This document shows positions 41,940 to 52,616 of a stretch of 64,000 bases of DNA, piece after piece (the first letter of the stretch is position 1; each line of letters starts with the position of its first letter). This stretch comes from Mycolicibacterium arenosum. Its GTDB lineage: Bacteria > Actinomycetota > Actinomycetes > Mycobacteriales > Mycobacteriaceae. The notes under the pieces were generated by a model. That model worked only from the letters and a program-made list of their open reading frames with translations. It was not told the origin of the DNA and did no database searches. The translations under genes were made by a program, and so were the position numbers. Where the stretch lies: contig NZ_JANDBD010000004.1 of NCBI RefSeq assembly GCF_024320865.1, positions 62,001 through 126,000 of the forward strand, given 5' to 3'.

Positions 41940-43358
41940 TTAGTGGTCGTCCTCGCCGATCCGGTGCACGTGGATCAGGTTCGTCGAGCCTACTGTCCCC
42001 GGCGGAGCGCCCGCGACGATGACCACCAGGTCGCCTCGCTTGTAGCGGCCCAGGGAGAGCAGCGACTCGTCGACCTGACGGATCATCCCGTCGGTGGTCT
42101 CCATGTGCGGCACGATGAACGTCTCCGTGCCCCAGGTCAGCGCCAACTGGCTGCGCACCTCCGGCAGCGGCGTGAACGCCAGCAGCGGAATCGGGGTGTG
42201 CAGCCGGGCCAGCCGTCGCAGGGTGTCACCGGACTGCGTGAACGCCACCAGCGCCTTGGCCTCGAGCCGCTCGCCGATGTCACGGGCGGCATACGAGATG
42301 ACGCCGCGCTTGGTTCGCGGGGTGTGCGTCAACGGTGGCGCCGCCGTGGAGTTCTCCTCGACCGCGCTCACGATGCGGGCCATCGTCCGGACCGCCTCCA
42401 GCGGGTACTTTCCGACCGACGTCTCACCCGAGAGCATCACGGCGTCGGCGCCGTCGAGCACCGCGTTGGCGACGTCGGACGCCTCGGCACGGGTGGGACG
42501 CGAGTTCTCGATCATCGATTCGAGCATCTGGGTGGCCACGATGACGGGTTTGGCGTTCTCCCGCGCCATCTGGATGGCCCGCTTCTGGACCAGCGGGACC
42601 TCCTCGAGCGGCAGCTCGACGCCCAGGTCACCGCGGGCGACCATGATCGCGTCGAACGCCAGCACGATGGCCTCGAGGTTGTCGATCGCCTCCGGCTTCT
42701 CGAGCTTGGCGATGACGGGCACGCGCCTGCCGACCCGGTCCATCACCTCGTGGACGAGCTCGATGTCCGACGGCGACCGCACGAACGACAGCGCCACCAG
42801 GTCGACGCCGAGGCGCAGGGCGAACTCGAGGTCCTCGATGTCCTTCTCGGACAGCGCCGGGGCGGACACGTTCATGCCCGGCAGGGACATGCCCTTGTTG
42901 TTGCTGACCTTGCCGCCCTCGGTGACCGAGCAGACGACGTCGTTGCCGTCGATGTGTTCGACGACCAGCCCGATGTTGCCGTCGTCGACGAGTACCCGGT
43001 CACCGGGCGACGCGTCCTGGGCCAGGCGCTTGTAGGTGGTCGACACGCGATCGTGCGTGCCCTCGTAATCCTCCACGGTGATCCGCACCGTTTCGCCCGC
43101 CGCCCAGACGGTCGGGCCGTCGGCGAACCGGCCGAGCCGGATCTTGGGGCCCTGCAGGTCGGCCAGTATTCCGACGGCGCGCCCCGTGACGTCGGACGCC
43201 GCGCGCACCAGTTTGTAGTTCGTTTCGTGGTCGGGGTAGTCACCGTGGCTGAAGTTCAGCCTGGCCACGTCCATTCCCGCTTCGACCAGCGCCTTGATCT
43301 GCTCGCCCGTGCCGGTGGCCGGGCCGAGGGTACAGACGATTTTCCCGCGTCTATTCAC
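41940..43358 (-). CDS. pykA: Pyruvate kinase
   Basis: 472 residues; converts phosphoenolpyruvate and ADP to pyruvate and ATP. Hallmarks: N-terminal RRGKIVCTLGPATGTGEQI, B-domain, catalytic Lys and metal residues in VIAKLEKPEAIDNLE and IMVARGDLGVELPLEEVP, and C-terminal regulatory domain (GDTLRRLARLHTPIP). Start GTG; TATGCT lies 8 bases upstream as a possible -10. The remains of gltD lie directly upstream. Confidence 0.97.
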   Translation of the reverse strand: MNRRGKIVCTLGPATGTGEQIKALVEAGMDVARLNFSHGDYPDHETNYKLVRAASDVTGRAVGILADLQGPKIRLGRFADGPTVWAAGETVRITVEDYEGTHDRVSTTYKRLAQDASPGDRVLVDDGNIGLVVEHIDGNDVVCSVTEGGKVSNNKGMSLPGMNVSAPALSEKDIEDLEFALRLGVDLVALSFVRSPSDIELVHEVMDRVGRRVPVIAKLEKPEAIDNLEAIVLAFDAIMVARGDLGVELPLEEVPLVQKRAIQMARENAKPVIVATQMLESMIENSRPTRAEASDVANAVLDGADAVMLSGETSVGKYPLEAVRTMARIVSAVEENSTAAPPLTHTPRTKRGVISYAARDIGERLEAKALVAFTQSGDTLRRLARLHTPIPLLAFTPLPEVRSQLALTWGTETFIVPHMETTDGMIRQVDESLLSLGRYKRGDLVVIVAGAPPGTVGSTNLIHVHRIGEDDH

Positions 43359-43385
43359 GTGACGTGAGCATAGTCGTTAATCGAT

Positions 43386-43850
43386 TCAGACGACGGCCCA
43401 GCGGGAGGGCGCCGCGCGTGACGGGGGTCGGCAGATCCGGCTCCCGCGAGGTGGGCGTCGACGGCGTGCGCGGCACTGCGGCCCTCCGCGACGGCCCAGC
43501 CCCAGCCCGCCCGACAGGGCCATGCGCTCGCCACCCTCGAACCCGATCGCGAGCAAGGCCGTTTCGCACGGTCGGTGCCCGTCCGCGTCGCGTTCTGTCC
43601 GCACCTCGGCGATCTCCATCGCACCGACGTGTCCGTTCTCGTCGGAACCGTTGCACCGCAACCTCGTAACGTCGAGGGTCGCCCCCACGTGGGCGGGTGA
43701 TGTCAGGAGCACCAGCGTTGAGGTGGGCCACGGTGACCGCGGGTCGTCGCGCAGTTCCGACGATTCGACGTTGTAGTCGAGCCGCGCGTCGTCGCAGCCT
43801 GCTGCTGCGCAGTGCCCGATAGTCCGCGCCGGCATCACCACGCGCCGATC
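43386..43850 (-). pseudogene. gltD: gltD remnant (glutamate synthase small subunit, C-terminal third)
   Basis: Minus-strand fragments spell the end of GltD in order but in three frames: LRDDPRSPWPTSTLVLLTSP with AHVGA, then ENGHVGAMEIAEVRTERDAD and ALLAIGFEGGERMALSGGLG (one frame), then WAVAEGRSAAHAVDAHLAG (second frame), then EPDLPTPVTRGALPLG (third). About 30 residues, including the flavin-binding GDxxRG region, are deleted at the first junction. The GltB gene and the first two thirds of gltD are absent. I recall gltBD next to pykA in M. smegmatis, so this looks like the scar of a deletion. Nothing else is seen up to 44037. Confidence 0.7.
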
Positions 43851-44037
43851 ATCACGACGTGCGTGTCCCTCGCCGAGATCGCCGACGGCCAGCGCCCGCA
43901 ACGCAACCGCCCGCAACGTGTGCACTGTCACATCGACACCGACCTCGATCTCGGTGTGTGTCGCTCGCGGCGGGTAGGAAGCGGATGTCGACGGCAAAGG
44001 TGTTGGTGCCGTTGGCATTCGGCACCGGGCGCGTGCG

Positions 44038-44463
44038 CTACCCGCCGGTGAACGTGGGAACCAGCGGGAACCCGGGCCAGTTGCGGACCACCGTCCACAC
44101 GATCGCCGCCGCCACGATGGTGACCCACGCGATGGCGGGCATCAGCGTCCGGCCGAGGCGCCACCGAACGAGCAACCACAGCGTGAGCAGCGGTGCGCCG
44201 ACGAGGACGAAGACGTTGTCGACCACCGCGGCCGAGAGGTCGCCGTGCAGGACGTCGTGGGTCATGCGGAGCCCACCGCAGCCGGGACAGTCCCAACCCG
44301 TCATCGCCTTGAACGGACAGGCCGGAAACAGGAATCCCGGCCGGTGCGGATCGGCGAGTCCGATGTAGGCGAGCGCGCCACCCAGCACGGCAGCCGTGCC
44401 CAGCGCCGTGTACTGCCGCGCCCGACTCGGGGCCGCGGAGGGGGTGTTGCCTGGCGCCGTCAC
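44038..44463 (-). CDS. DUF2752 membrane protein
   Basis: 141 residues with three helices. The DUF2752 signature is clear: CPFKAMTGWDCPGCGGLRMTHD-type region (residues about 48-70), with a CPGCGG motif at the membrane face that could bind metal or redox partners, then two C-terminal helices. Corresponds to Rv1616 by position. Function unknown. It is 24 bases downstream of lgt on the same strand, so it may be the last gene of the trp-lgt operon. Confidence 0.88.
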   Translation of the reverse strand: MTAPGNTPSAAPSRARQYTALGTAAVLGGALAYIGLADPHRPGFLFPACPFKAMTGWDCPGCGGLRMTHDVLHGDLSAAVVDNVFVLVGAPLLTLWLLVRWRLGRTLMPAIAWVTIVAAAIVWTVVRNWPGFPLVPTFTGG

Positions 44464-44487
44464 CAGTTCAGGATGCCAGAGCTCCGG

Positions 44488-46686
44488 TCAGGAGCCGCGG
44501 CGCCACCAGCGCTTGCGCGGTCCGGACGACGCGGTCGTCGTCGATTCGACGGCGGCGGGTTCGTCCGGCTCCGGCTCGGCGGCGACGTCCTCGGCCGCCT
44601 CAACGTGCACCGCCTCGGCGTCCTCGACAGCCGCGGCGACCTCATCACCCTCGACCGCACCCAGCCCGTCGGACTCAGGTTCGGAGTCCTCGGCCGCCGG
44701 TTCTACGGCCTCGCCAGGCTCCTCGGCGACGTCCTCCGCTGTGGCTTCCGCCTCGTCAGCGGCCTCGACAGCCTCATCGTGCACCGCCTCGGCTTCCTCG
44801 ACAGCCGCGGCGACCTCATCACCCTCGACCGCACCCAGCCCGTCGGACTCGGAGTCCTCGGCCGCCGGTTCGTCGGGCTCGGCTGCAGGCTCCTCGGCGA
44901 CATCCTCCGCTGTCGCTTCCGCCTCGTCAGCGGCCTCGACAGCCTCATCGTGCACCGCCTCGGCTTCCTCGACAGCCGCGGCGACCTCATCACCCTCGAC
45001 CGCACCCAGCCCGTCGGACTCGGAGTCCTCGGCCGCCGGTTCGTCGGGCTCGGCTGCAGGCTCCTCGGCAAGATCCTCTGCCGTGGCTTCCGCCTCGCCC
45101 GCGGCCTCGACGGCCGCTTCGTGCACCTCAGGAGCATCGGCCTGCGCCTCGGCCAACTCCTCGGCGTCGACAGAGCCGAGACCCTCCGAGTCGGCAGGCT
45201 CCTCGGCCCCGGGCGCTTCCGCCTCCAGCCCCTCACCCTCGGCTTCCTCGGCGACCTCGTCGGCAACCGCTTCCGCGTCGGCCGCGGCCTCGACGGCCGC
45301 TTCGTGCACCTCAGGAGCATCGGCCTGCGCCTCGGCCAACTCCTCGGCGTCGACAGAGCCGAGACCCTCCGAGTCGGCAGGCTCCTCGGCCCCGGGCGCT
45401 TCCGCCTCCAGCCCCTCAGCCTCGGCTTCCTCGGCGACCTCGTCGGCGACGGCTTCCGCGTCGGCCGCGGCCTCGACGGCCGCTTCGTGCACCTCCGGTG
45501 CATCGGCCTGCGCCTCGGCCAACTCCTCGGCGTCGACGGACCCAAGACCCTCCGAGTCAGCGCGCGCGTCGGCCACCTTCTCGGCGAACTCCTCCGCGGC
45601 GATGATCTCCTCGTCCGACGTCTCGTCGACCGCCTCGGCGAGGTCCAGGGCCTCGGCCGCGACCTCGGATTCGGGCTCAGCCTGTTCGGCCGCCGGCGGA
45701 GCGTCACCGCGGTCCTCGGACTTCGTCGTCACCACCGTTGCTGCAGTCGCCACCGCGACTGCACCCGCAGGGGCCATGTCGTCGGACGTCGAGCCGGCCG
45801 GGGCCAACTCGTCGTCTGCGTTGCCGCGCAAGGACTTCGGATCCTCCCGGCCCTTCTTCGCCGCCATGATGTAGATGACCGCGCCGATGAACACGAACGT
45901 CGAGGTGAACGTGTTGACGCGGATGCCCGCGATGAGCGTCGCGTAGTCGCTGCGCATGAGCTCGATCCAGAAGCGACCCAGACAGTAGCCCGCGACGTAC
46001 AGCGCGAACAGCCTGCCGTGCCCGAGTTTGAAGCGGCGGTCAGCCCAGATCAGCACCGCGAAAACCAGCAGGTTCCACAGCAGTTCGTAGAGGAACGTCG
46101 GGTGCACCGGATTCTCGAACAGCGGCACGCCGGTGGAAACACCGTTCAGCATGTCCCGCTGGCCCGCGGCGTTCTCGCGGTCGTAGATGATCAGGCCCCA
46201 CGGCATATCCGTCTCGCGGCCGTACAACTCCTGATTGAAGTAGTTGCCCAGCCGACCGATCGCCTGCGCGAGGATGATCCCCGGCGCGATCGCATCGCCG
46301 AACGCGGGCAACGGTATTCCGCGCTGTCGGCAGCCGAGCCACGCTCCGACGCCGCCGAGCGCGACCGCACCCCAGATGCCCAGGCCGCCGTCCCAGATCC
46401 GCAACGCCCCGGCGATACCCGCGCCACCGTCGCCGAAGTACGTCGACCAGTCGGTGATCACGTGATAGAGCCGGCCGCCGATCAAGCCGAAAGGCACGGC
46501 CCAGAGCGCGATGTCGTAGATGACGCCGCGCTCACCACCGCGTGCGACCCACCGCCGATCGCCGACGATCAGCGCGGCGACGATACCCGCGACGATGCAG
46601 AGTGCGTAGGCGCGGATGGGAATGATCCCGATGTGCCAGACACCCTGAGACGGACTCGGAATGCTGGCCAAGATCATTGAGGTCAC
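44488..46686 (-). CDS. lgt: Prolipoprotein diacylglyceryl transferase with long acidic repeat tail
   Basis: 732 residues. Residues 1-about 280 are the seven-helix Lgt enzyme that transfers diacylglycerol to lipobox cysteines (GRLYHVITDW, signature GRLGNYFNQELYGRETDMPW, HPTFLYELLWN, RFWIELMRSD). The remaining 450 residues are Ala/Glu-rich and negatively charged, with three 61-residue and three 57/58-residue repeats, ending in a basic SSGPRKRWWRRGS that could touch the membrane or DNA. M. tuberculosis Lgt also has a long tail, but shorter (about 468 residues in total). Start overlaps the trpA stop (ATGA). Confidence 0.93.
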   Translation of the reverse strand: MTSMILASIPSPSQGVWHIGIIPIRAYALCIVAGIVAALIVGDRRWVARGGERGVIYDIALWAVPFGLIGGRLYHVITDWSTYFGDGGAGIAGALRIWDGGLGIWGAVALGGVGAWLGCRQRGIPLPAFGDAIAPGIILAQAIGRLGNYFNQELYGRETDMPWGLIIYDRENAAGQRDMLNGVSTGVPLFENPVHPTFLYELLWNLLVFAVLIWADRRFKLGHGRLFALYVAGYCLGRFWIELMRSDYATLIAGIRVNTFTSTFVFIGAVIYIMAAKKGREDPKSLRGNADDELAPAGSTSDDMAPAGAVAVATAATVVTTKSEDRGDAPPAAEQAEPESEVAAEALDLAEAVDETSDEEIIAAEEFAEKVADARADSEGLGSVDAEELAEAQADAPEVHEAAVEAAADAEAVADEVAEEAEAEGLEAEAPGAEEPADSEGLGSVDAEELAEAQADAPEVHEAAVEAAADAEAVADEVAEEAEGEGLEAEAPGAEEPADSEGLGSVDAEELAEAQADAPEVHEAAVEAAGEAEATAEDLAEEPAAEPDEPAAEDSESDGLGAVEGDEVAAAVEEAEAVHDEAVEAADEAEATAEDVAEEPAAEPDEPAAEDSESDGLGAVEGDEVAAAVEEAEAVHDEAVEAADEAEATAEDVAEEPGEAVEPAAEDSEPESDGLGAVEGDEVAAAVEDAEAVHVEAAEDVAAEPEPDEPAAVESTTTASSGPRKRWWRRGS
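44657..45172 (-). repeat. 171/174-bp in-frame tandem repeats in the lgt tail (B units)
   Basis: The string GCACCCAGCC recurs at 44657, 44831 and 45002 (plus strand), giving periods of 174 and 171. Each unit encodes SDGLGAVEGDEVAAAVEEAE followed by an AVHDEAVEAADEAEATAEDV segment. Lengths are multiples of three, so copy number can vary without breaking the frame. Confidence 0.85.
45196..45561 (-). repeat. 183-bp in-frame tandem repeats in the lgt tail (A units)
   Basis: Two full units and a third partial one (continuing to about 45100). Each encodes 61 residues beginning ADSEGLGSVDAEELAEAQAD, then APEVHEAAVEAAADAEAVAD. The period of 183 is measured from repeated strings at about 45183, 45366 and 45549. 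A and B units share the pattern GLG-V--EE/DEVA, so one probably arose from the other. Confidence 0.85.
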
Positions 46687-47470
46687 GCTGAAATCCTCTG
46701 TCGCACGCCTTCGGCGAGTTCCCTTGTCAGGGCCCGCACGGCGGGCAGCCCGTCGGCCAGCGCCGACACCAGTGCGGAGCCGACGATCACGCCGTCGGCG
46801 TAGGCGCCGATCTCCGCGGCCTGCTCACGCGAGCGGACACCGAGACCGACACCGACGGGGATGTCGGAGATCTCCTTGACACGGGCCACCAGTTCCGGGG
46901 CAGCTGACGACACCGCGTCACGTGCGCCGGTGACCCCCATCGTCGAAGCGGCGTAGACGAATCCGCGCGACGCCTCCACGGTCGCTGCGAGCCGTTCGGG
47001 TGTCGACGACGGAGCGACCAGGAAGATGCGGTCGAGGTCGTGGGCGTCGGACACCGCGAACCACTCGTCGGCCTCGTCGGGAATGAGATCGGGGGTGATC
47101 ACGCCCAGCCCGCCCGCGGCGGCGAGATCGCGTGCGAACGCGTCGACCCCCCAGCGCAGCACCGGGTTCCAGTAGGACATGACGACCGCGCTGCCGCCCG
47201 CGTTGCTGATCGCCTCGACCGCCTTGAGCGCATCCCGCACCCGCACGCCGCCTTGCAGGGCGACTTCGGTGGCGGCGGCGATCACGGGACCGTCCATCCC
47301 CGGATCGGAGTACGCGATACCGACCTCGATGATGTCGCAACCACTTTCGACCATGGCGACCATGGCCTCGATCGACGTGTCGACGTCGGGGTAGCCCGTG
47401 GGAAGGTATCCGATCAGTGCCGACCTGCCCTCAGCGCGGCAGGCGTCGAACACGGTCGACAGGCGACTCG

Positions 47471-47474
<4 letters not shown>
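46683..47474 (-). CDS. trpA: Tryptophan synthase alpha subunit
   Basis: 263 residues; cleaves indole-3-glycerol phosphate to indole, channelled to TrpB. TIM barrel with catalytic Glu in [19 protein letters not shown] and Asp, loop 6 region [14 protein letters not shown] and phosphate site [16 protein letters not shown] start overlaps the trpB stop (GTGA), reflecting subunit coupling. Confidence 0.96.
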
Positions 47475-48739
<1,265 letters not shown>

Positions 48740-48742
48740 CGC

Positions 48743-49561
48743 TCAGCGGGCGGGCTTCGGGCACGACGGATGGGTTCCCGCGGTCACCAGGTCGGCCACG
48801 GCGCTGCGCGGGTCGCCGCTCGTCACCAGACCCTCGCCGACGAGCACGGCGTCAGCGCCGGCCCCGGCGTAGGCGAGCAGGTCGTTGGTGCCGCGGACAC
48901 CGGACTCAGCCACGCGGATGACGTTGGACGGCAGACCGGGAGCGATCCGCGCGAAGCAGTCCCGGTCGACCTCGAGGGTCTTGAGGTTGCGGGCGTTGAC
49001 GCCGATCACGGAGGCGCCCGCCTGCAGTGCGCGGTCCGCTTCCTCCTCGGTGTGCACCTCGACGAGCGCCGTCATGCCCAGCGACTCGGTGCGTTCGAGC
49101 AGCGACACCAGCGCGTCCTGTTCGAGCGCCGCGACGATGAGCAGCAGCATGTCGGCGCCGTGCGCGCGCGCTTCGTGAATCTGATACGGCCGCACGATGA
49201 AGTCCTTGCGCAGCACCGGAATCGACACGGCGGCGCGCACGGCGTCGAGGTCGGCGAGTGAGCCGTGGAACCGGCGCTCCTCGGTGAGCACGCTGATGAT
49301 CCTGGCACCGCCCTCGGCGTACGCGCGGGCCAGCTTGGCCGGGTCGGTGATCGTGGCGAGCTCGCCGCGGGACGGGCTGGCGCGCTTCACTTCGGCGATG
49401 ACGCCGATACCGTCCAGGCGGAGCGCCGACATCACGTCCCTGGCGGGCCTGGCGGCCTGTGCGCGCTGCTTGATCTCGGTGAGGCTGACGAGTGCTTCAC
49501 GGGCTGCGACGTCGGCGCGAACTCCCTCGATGATGGAGTCGAGCACCGTCCCCGAACTCAT
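48743..49561 (-). CDS. trpC: Indole-3-glycerol phosphate synthase
   Basis: 272-residue TIM barrel converting CdRP to indoleglycerol phosphate. Signature [18 protein letters not shown], catalytic Lys in VLRKDFIV, Glu in [15 protein letters not shown], phosphate site [13 protein letters not shown] and [14 protein letters not shown]. Stand-alone, not fused to TrpF. The spacing to the upstream membrane gene (92 bases) contains a GAGACGTCTC palindrome. Confidence 0.96.
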   Translation of the reverse strand: MSSGTVLDSIIEGVRADVAAREALVSLTEIKQRAQAARPARDVMSALRLDGIGVIAEVKRASPSRGELATITDPAKLARAYAEGGARIISVLTEERRFHGSLADLDAVRAAVSIPVLRKDFIVRPYQIHEARAHGADMLLLIVAALEQDALVSLLERTESLGMTALVEVHTEEEADRALQAGASVIGVNARNLKTLEVDRDCFARIAPGLPSNVIRVAESGVRGTNDLLAYAGAGADAVLVGEGLVTSGDPRSAVADLVTAGTHPSCPKPAR

Positions 49562-49653
49562 GCCTCGTCAACTCCCCTTCACGGCGCGCTCGAGACGTCT
49601 CAGACGGCTCGGATTGTCATGTTCGAGGGTAGCGGCCTGCGCCGCACGGGCTG

Positions 49654-50256
49654 TCACCGGCCCTCGTTGTCGCCGCCGGTCGGATCCCGGCCCTCGTCCA
49701 GCGCGTCCCACATCATCCGTTCCGACATGTCCTCGTCCACACCGCCGGACCGCGCCGCGTCCCGTCGCGCCCCCGGTGCCACGTACTTCGTGGAGCCCGC
49801 GGCCCGTCCGCCCCCGGACCTGGCGACCCGCAGGAGCAGCACGGCCCCCGCAAGCGCGCAGGCCGCGGCCGCCACCGTCAGGCCCGCTCCCCAGTGGTGA
49901 CGTTCGGTGGAGACCAGATCGGCGACGGGGACCTCGGCGAGTTGGGCGGACCGCACCGCGATGTCGTTGACGGCCCAGAGCCCGATGCCCAGGTAGCCCA
50001 TCCCGGCGCTGGCCACCGCCACCAGCAGGGCGAGCAGCCGCAGCGCCCAGCCCCGCACGGCGAGCGCGGCGAGCGCCGCGGCGAGGACCAGCAGGGCCAG
50101 CGGGACGAGTGCCGTCGACCACTGCGCCCCCGACAGCGTCGTCGTCTTCGGGTGTCCGAGGCCGTCGAACGAGGTGATGTCCACCCACGCCATCCGCGAG
50201 GCGCCCCACAGCGCCAGACCGGCCACCGCGAGCAGCACCTGGGCCATGCGCATCAC
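49654..50256 (-). CDS. Trp operon-associated membrane protein (TIGR02234 family)
   Basis: 200 residues and four helices with the family start [21 protein letters not shown] and the middle-loop motif [20 protein letters not shown], ending in a hydrophilic tail ([16 protein letters not shown]). This family sits between trpE and trpC in actinobacteria (Rv1610) and is thought to act in tryptophan or precursor handling, but no function is shown. Overlaps the trpE stop by 4 bases. Confidence 0.9.
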   Translation of the reverse strand: MMRMAQVLLAVAGLALWGASRMAWVDITSFDGLGHPKTTTLSGAQWSTALVPLALLVLAAALAALAVRGWALRLLALLVAVASAGMGYLGIGLWAVNDIAVRSAQLAEVPVADLVSTERHHWGAGLTVAAAACALAGAVLLLRVARSGGGRAAGSTKYVAPGARRDAARSGGVDEDMSERMMWDALDEGRDPTGGDNEGR

Positions 50257-51779
50257 GGTTCGGTGAGTGTCTCTGCCGCGGCGATGGCGCTGAGGACCGC
50301 TCTGGCCTTATTGGCGGCCTCGGTGTACTCGTAGGGCCCGTTGGAGTCGGCGACCACACCCCCGCCCGCCTGGACGTAGGCCGTGCCGTTGCGCATGAGC
50401 GCGGTGCGGATCGCGATGGCGAAGTCCGCGTTGCCCGCGAAGTCGAGGTAGCCGAGGACTCCCCCGTAGAGCCCGCGCCGGGTCAGTTCGACCTCCTCGA
50501 TGAGCTCCATGGCGCGCACCTTGGGAGCTCCGGACAGCGTGCCCGCCGGAAAGCACGCCGTCACGGCGTCGAGCGCGGTTCTGCCCTCGGCGAGTTGCCC
50601 GGTCACGGTGGAGACCAGGTGCATCACGTGGCTGTAGCGCTCGATGTGGCTGTAGTCCTCGACCTTGACCGTGCCGGGTACGCAGACCCGCCCGAGGTCG
50701 TTGCGGCCCAGGTCGACGAGCATCAGGTGCTCGGCGCGCTCCTTCTCGTCGGCGAGGAGTTCCTTCTCCAGGAGGACGTCCTCCTCCTCGCTCGCGCCGC
50801 GCCACCGCGTTCCTGCGATGGGATGGGTGGTCGCCTTGCCGTCCTGCACTGTGACGAGTGCCTCCGGACTCGATCCCACGATCGAGAAGTCAAGCTCGCC
50901 AACATCGTTCGGCACGTTCAGCAGGTACATGTACGGGCTCGGATTCGACACCCGCAGCATGCGGTAGACGTCGATCGGATCGACGTCGGTGTCCATCTCG
51001 AAACGCTGCGACGGCACCACCTGAAAGGCCTCGCCCGCCTCGATGTCACCGACGAGCTTCTCGACGATCGCCGTGTACTCCTCGACGGTCCGCTGCGCGC
51101 GGTGCACGGGCGCCGGCCTGCGGAACGACGCGACCGTCGAGCGAAGCGGCTCGCCGAGCGCCGTCGTCATGACGTCGAGGCGCGCGACGGCGTCGTCGTA
51201 AGCCCAGTCCACGCGCTCGTCGGTACCGTTCCAGTTCACCGCGTTGGCGATGAGCGTGATGGTGCCCTCGTGGTGGTCGACGGCCGCGATGTCGGTCGCG
51301 AGCAGCAGAAGCATGTCGGGCAGGCCCAGATCGTCGGTCGCGAGTTCGGGCAGGCGCTCCAGCCTGCGCACCATGTCGTAGGCGAAGAATCCGACCAGGC
51401 CCCCGGACAGCGGCGGGAGGCCGGACGGCGTCCCCGTGGCCAGCAGGTCGAGCGTCTGACGCAGTGCCACCAGCGGGTCGCCGCCGTGCGGGGCGTCCCT
51501 GGGCGTGATACCCAACCAGCCGGCTTCGCCGTCGCGCACCGTGAGCGCGGACGGGGCGCCCGCGCCGATGAACGACCACCGCGACCACGACCGCCCGTTC
51601 TCGGCGGACTCGAGCAGGAAGGTGCCGGGCCGGTTGGCAGCGAGCTTGCGATAGGCGGACAGCGGGGTCTCGCTGTCCGCGAGCACCTTTCGCGTCACGG
51701 GGACCACGCGGTGTTCGGCGGCCAGCGCCCGGAATTCCTCGCGCGTGGTCGTGACGGCGAGGTCTGCCTGTAACTGCAC
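50253..51779 (-). CDS. trpE: Anthranilate synthase component I
   Basis: 508 residues; chorismate to anthranilate, using ammonia from TrpG encoded elsewhere. N-terminal feedback site [18 protein letters not shown] (the LLES tryptophan-binding motif is intact) and the C-terminal chorismate-binding domain ([45 protein letters not shown]). GTG start six bases after GACAAT. It is the first gene of the trp set, so tryptophan inhibition and promoter control act here. Confidence 0.97.
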   Translation of the reverse strand: MQLQADLAVTTTREEFRALAAEHRVVPVTRKVLADSETPLSAYRKLAANRPGTFLLESAENGRSWSRWSFIGAGAPSALTVRDGEAGWLGITPRDAPHGGDPLVALRQTLDLLATGTPSGLPPLSGGLVGFFAYDMVRRLERLPELATDDLGLPDMLLLLATDIAAVDHHEGTITLIANAVNWNGTDERVDWAYDDAVARLDVMTTALGEPLRSTVASFRRPAPVHRAQRTVEEYTAIVEKLVGDIEAGEAFQVVPSQRFEMDTDVDPIDVYRMLRVSNPSPYMYLLNVPNDVGELDFSIVGSSPEALVTVQDGKATTHPIAGTRWRGASEEEDVLLEKELLADEKERAEHLMLVDLGRNDLGRVCVPGTVKVEDYSHIERYSHVMHLVSTVTGQLAEGRTALDAVTACFPAGTLSGAPKVRAMELIEEVELTRRGLYGGVLGYLDFAGNADFAIAIRTALMRNGTAYVQAGGGVVADSNGPYEYTEAANKARAVLSAIAAAETLTEP

Positions 51780-51785
51780 GCGTCG

Positions 51786-51796
51786 ATTGTCCCAGA
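51786..51796 (-). promoter_or_regulatory. trpE promoter element TCTGGGACAAT (shared with hisD)
   Basis: Minus-strand TCTGGGACAAT ends six bases before the trpE GTG. GACAAT (51786-51791) acts as the -10, with a TG-type extended element just upstream. An identical 11-mer at identical spacing precedes hisD. No leader peptide with tryptophan codons was seen. Confidence 0.5.
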
Positions 51797-51817
51797 CCCT
51801 CGACGCTCACCCGCACA

Positions 51818-52537
51818 TCAGGCGGTGAAGACGCAGCCCAGCGGCGTCCCGGTCGAGGGCGACAACGGCGAGGTCAGCGGTACCGGGCCCTGCGCCATGA
51901 AACGGGGCTCGCGACCCCGGTGAACGTCGGCGGCGTGCACGGTGAACGGGTGCACGACGTATACGTCGCCGGGGCCACCGGTCGCGCGGACCACCGGACA
52001 CCCCTCGCTCGCCTCGGCGACCACCGACGCGGCTGCGACGAAGTCGACGGGCGCCTCCGTGAGCGCAGCGGCCACCCGGTGGTGCGATCCCGAGCGGATG
52101 CGGGTCGGGGCGTCGTCCGGGCCGACGTCGGAGAGCAGGGTGAGCAGCAGCAGCGTGTGCGGGCGCCCCGTCACCGCCCAGGACCCGTCGGGCAGCGGGG
52201 TGTTGGCGTCGACGTGCCAGCCGCGGTCGTCGGCCGGTGGCGACACCGGAAAGCGGACCGGGATGTTGCCCAGCGCGCCGCGCGGCAGCCAGCCGCCTGC
52301 TCCGCACACGGCGTCCAGCGCCGTTGCCACCGCGCGACTTCGAGCGAGTTCGCCGAACGGGCCGGCCCCGGTGAGGTCGGCGACCCAGCGCACCGGCTCG
52401 GTCCACTCGTCGGGCTCGTCGGGCGACCACTCCAACTGCTCCCACAGCAGTGCCCTCGCCGCGTCGGCCACCTCGCGCGGAACGGCGCCCTCGACCTTGA
52501 GGAAGCCGCTCGCCGTGAACGCGTCGATATCCACCAT
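51818..52537 (-). CDS. Phytanoyl-CoA dioxygenase (PhyH) family protein
   Basis: 239 residues, Fe(II)/2-oxoglutarate dioxygenase fold. The metal triad is visible as His and Asp in GWHVDANTPL and a distal His in VYVVHPFTVHAAD; a 2-oxoglutarate-type Arg follows in GREPRFMAQ. The ATG at 52537 begins MVDIDAFTASGFLKVEG, the normal PhyH start; the frame opens 32 codons earlier but that part is Arg-rich and lies in the bcp promoter. Divergent from bcp and 38 bases before trpE. Substrate unknown. Confidence 0.85.
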   Translation of the reverse strand: MVDIDAFTASGFLKVEGAVPREVADAARALLWEQLEWSPDEPDEWTEPVRWVADLTGAGPFGELARSRAVATALDAVCGAGGWLPRGALGNIPVRFPVSPPADDRGWHVDANTPLPDGSWAVTGRPHTLLLLTLLSDVGPDDAPTRIRSGSHHRVAAALTEAPVDFVAAASVVAEASEGCPVVRATGGPGDVYVVHPFTVHAADVHRGREPRFMAQGPVPLTSPLSPSTGTPLGCVFTA

Positions 52538-52603
52538 CGCGCTCGACGCTGTCACGGTATCGGCGTCGCGCGCCAATGATTTTCGCGGCGGGGTTCTCGG
52601 GCG

Positions 52604-52609
52604 TAGCGT
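52604..52609 (+). promoter_or_regulatory. Candidate -10 element (TAGCGT) of bcp
   Basis: TAGCGT followed by GCGGGGA and the ATG at 52617, a 7-base spacing; the same TAGCGTGCGG string precedes the TRIC gene. GGGGA could also serve as a weak ribosome site. Confidence 0.4.
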
Positions 52610-52616
52610 GCGGGGA

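Noticed and set aside
44530-45561. Regular DNA repeats that might be a CRISPR array
   Set aside because: Periods of 171-183 with no unique spacers, in frame with lgt; no cas genes. A protein-coding repeat.
44245-46680. 811- and 492-codon plus-strand frames with striking repeats
   Set aside because: Mirror image of the lgt repeat tail; the repeats originate from the lgt frame, and lgt has the real enzyme motifs.
49568-50359. 263-codon minus frame overlapping the trp membrane gene
   Set aside because: Arg/Gly-rich shadow in another frame; the TIGR02234-type protein has clear helices and a family signature.
51780-51840. Tryptophan leader peptide and attenuator before trpE
   Set aside because: No short frame with tandem Trp codons and no terminator hairpin; the start is explained by the leaderless element.
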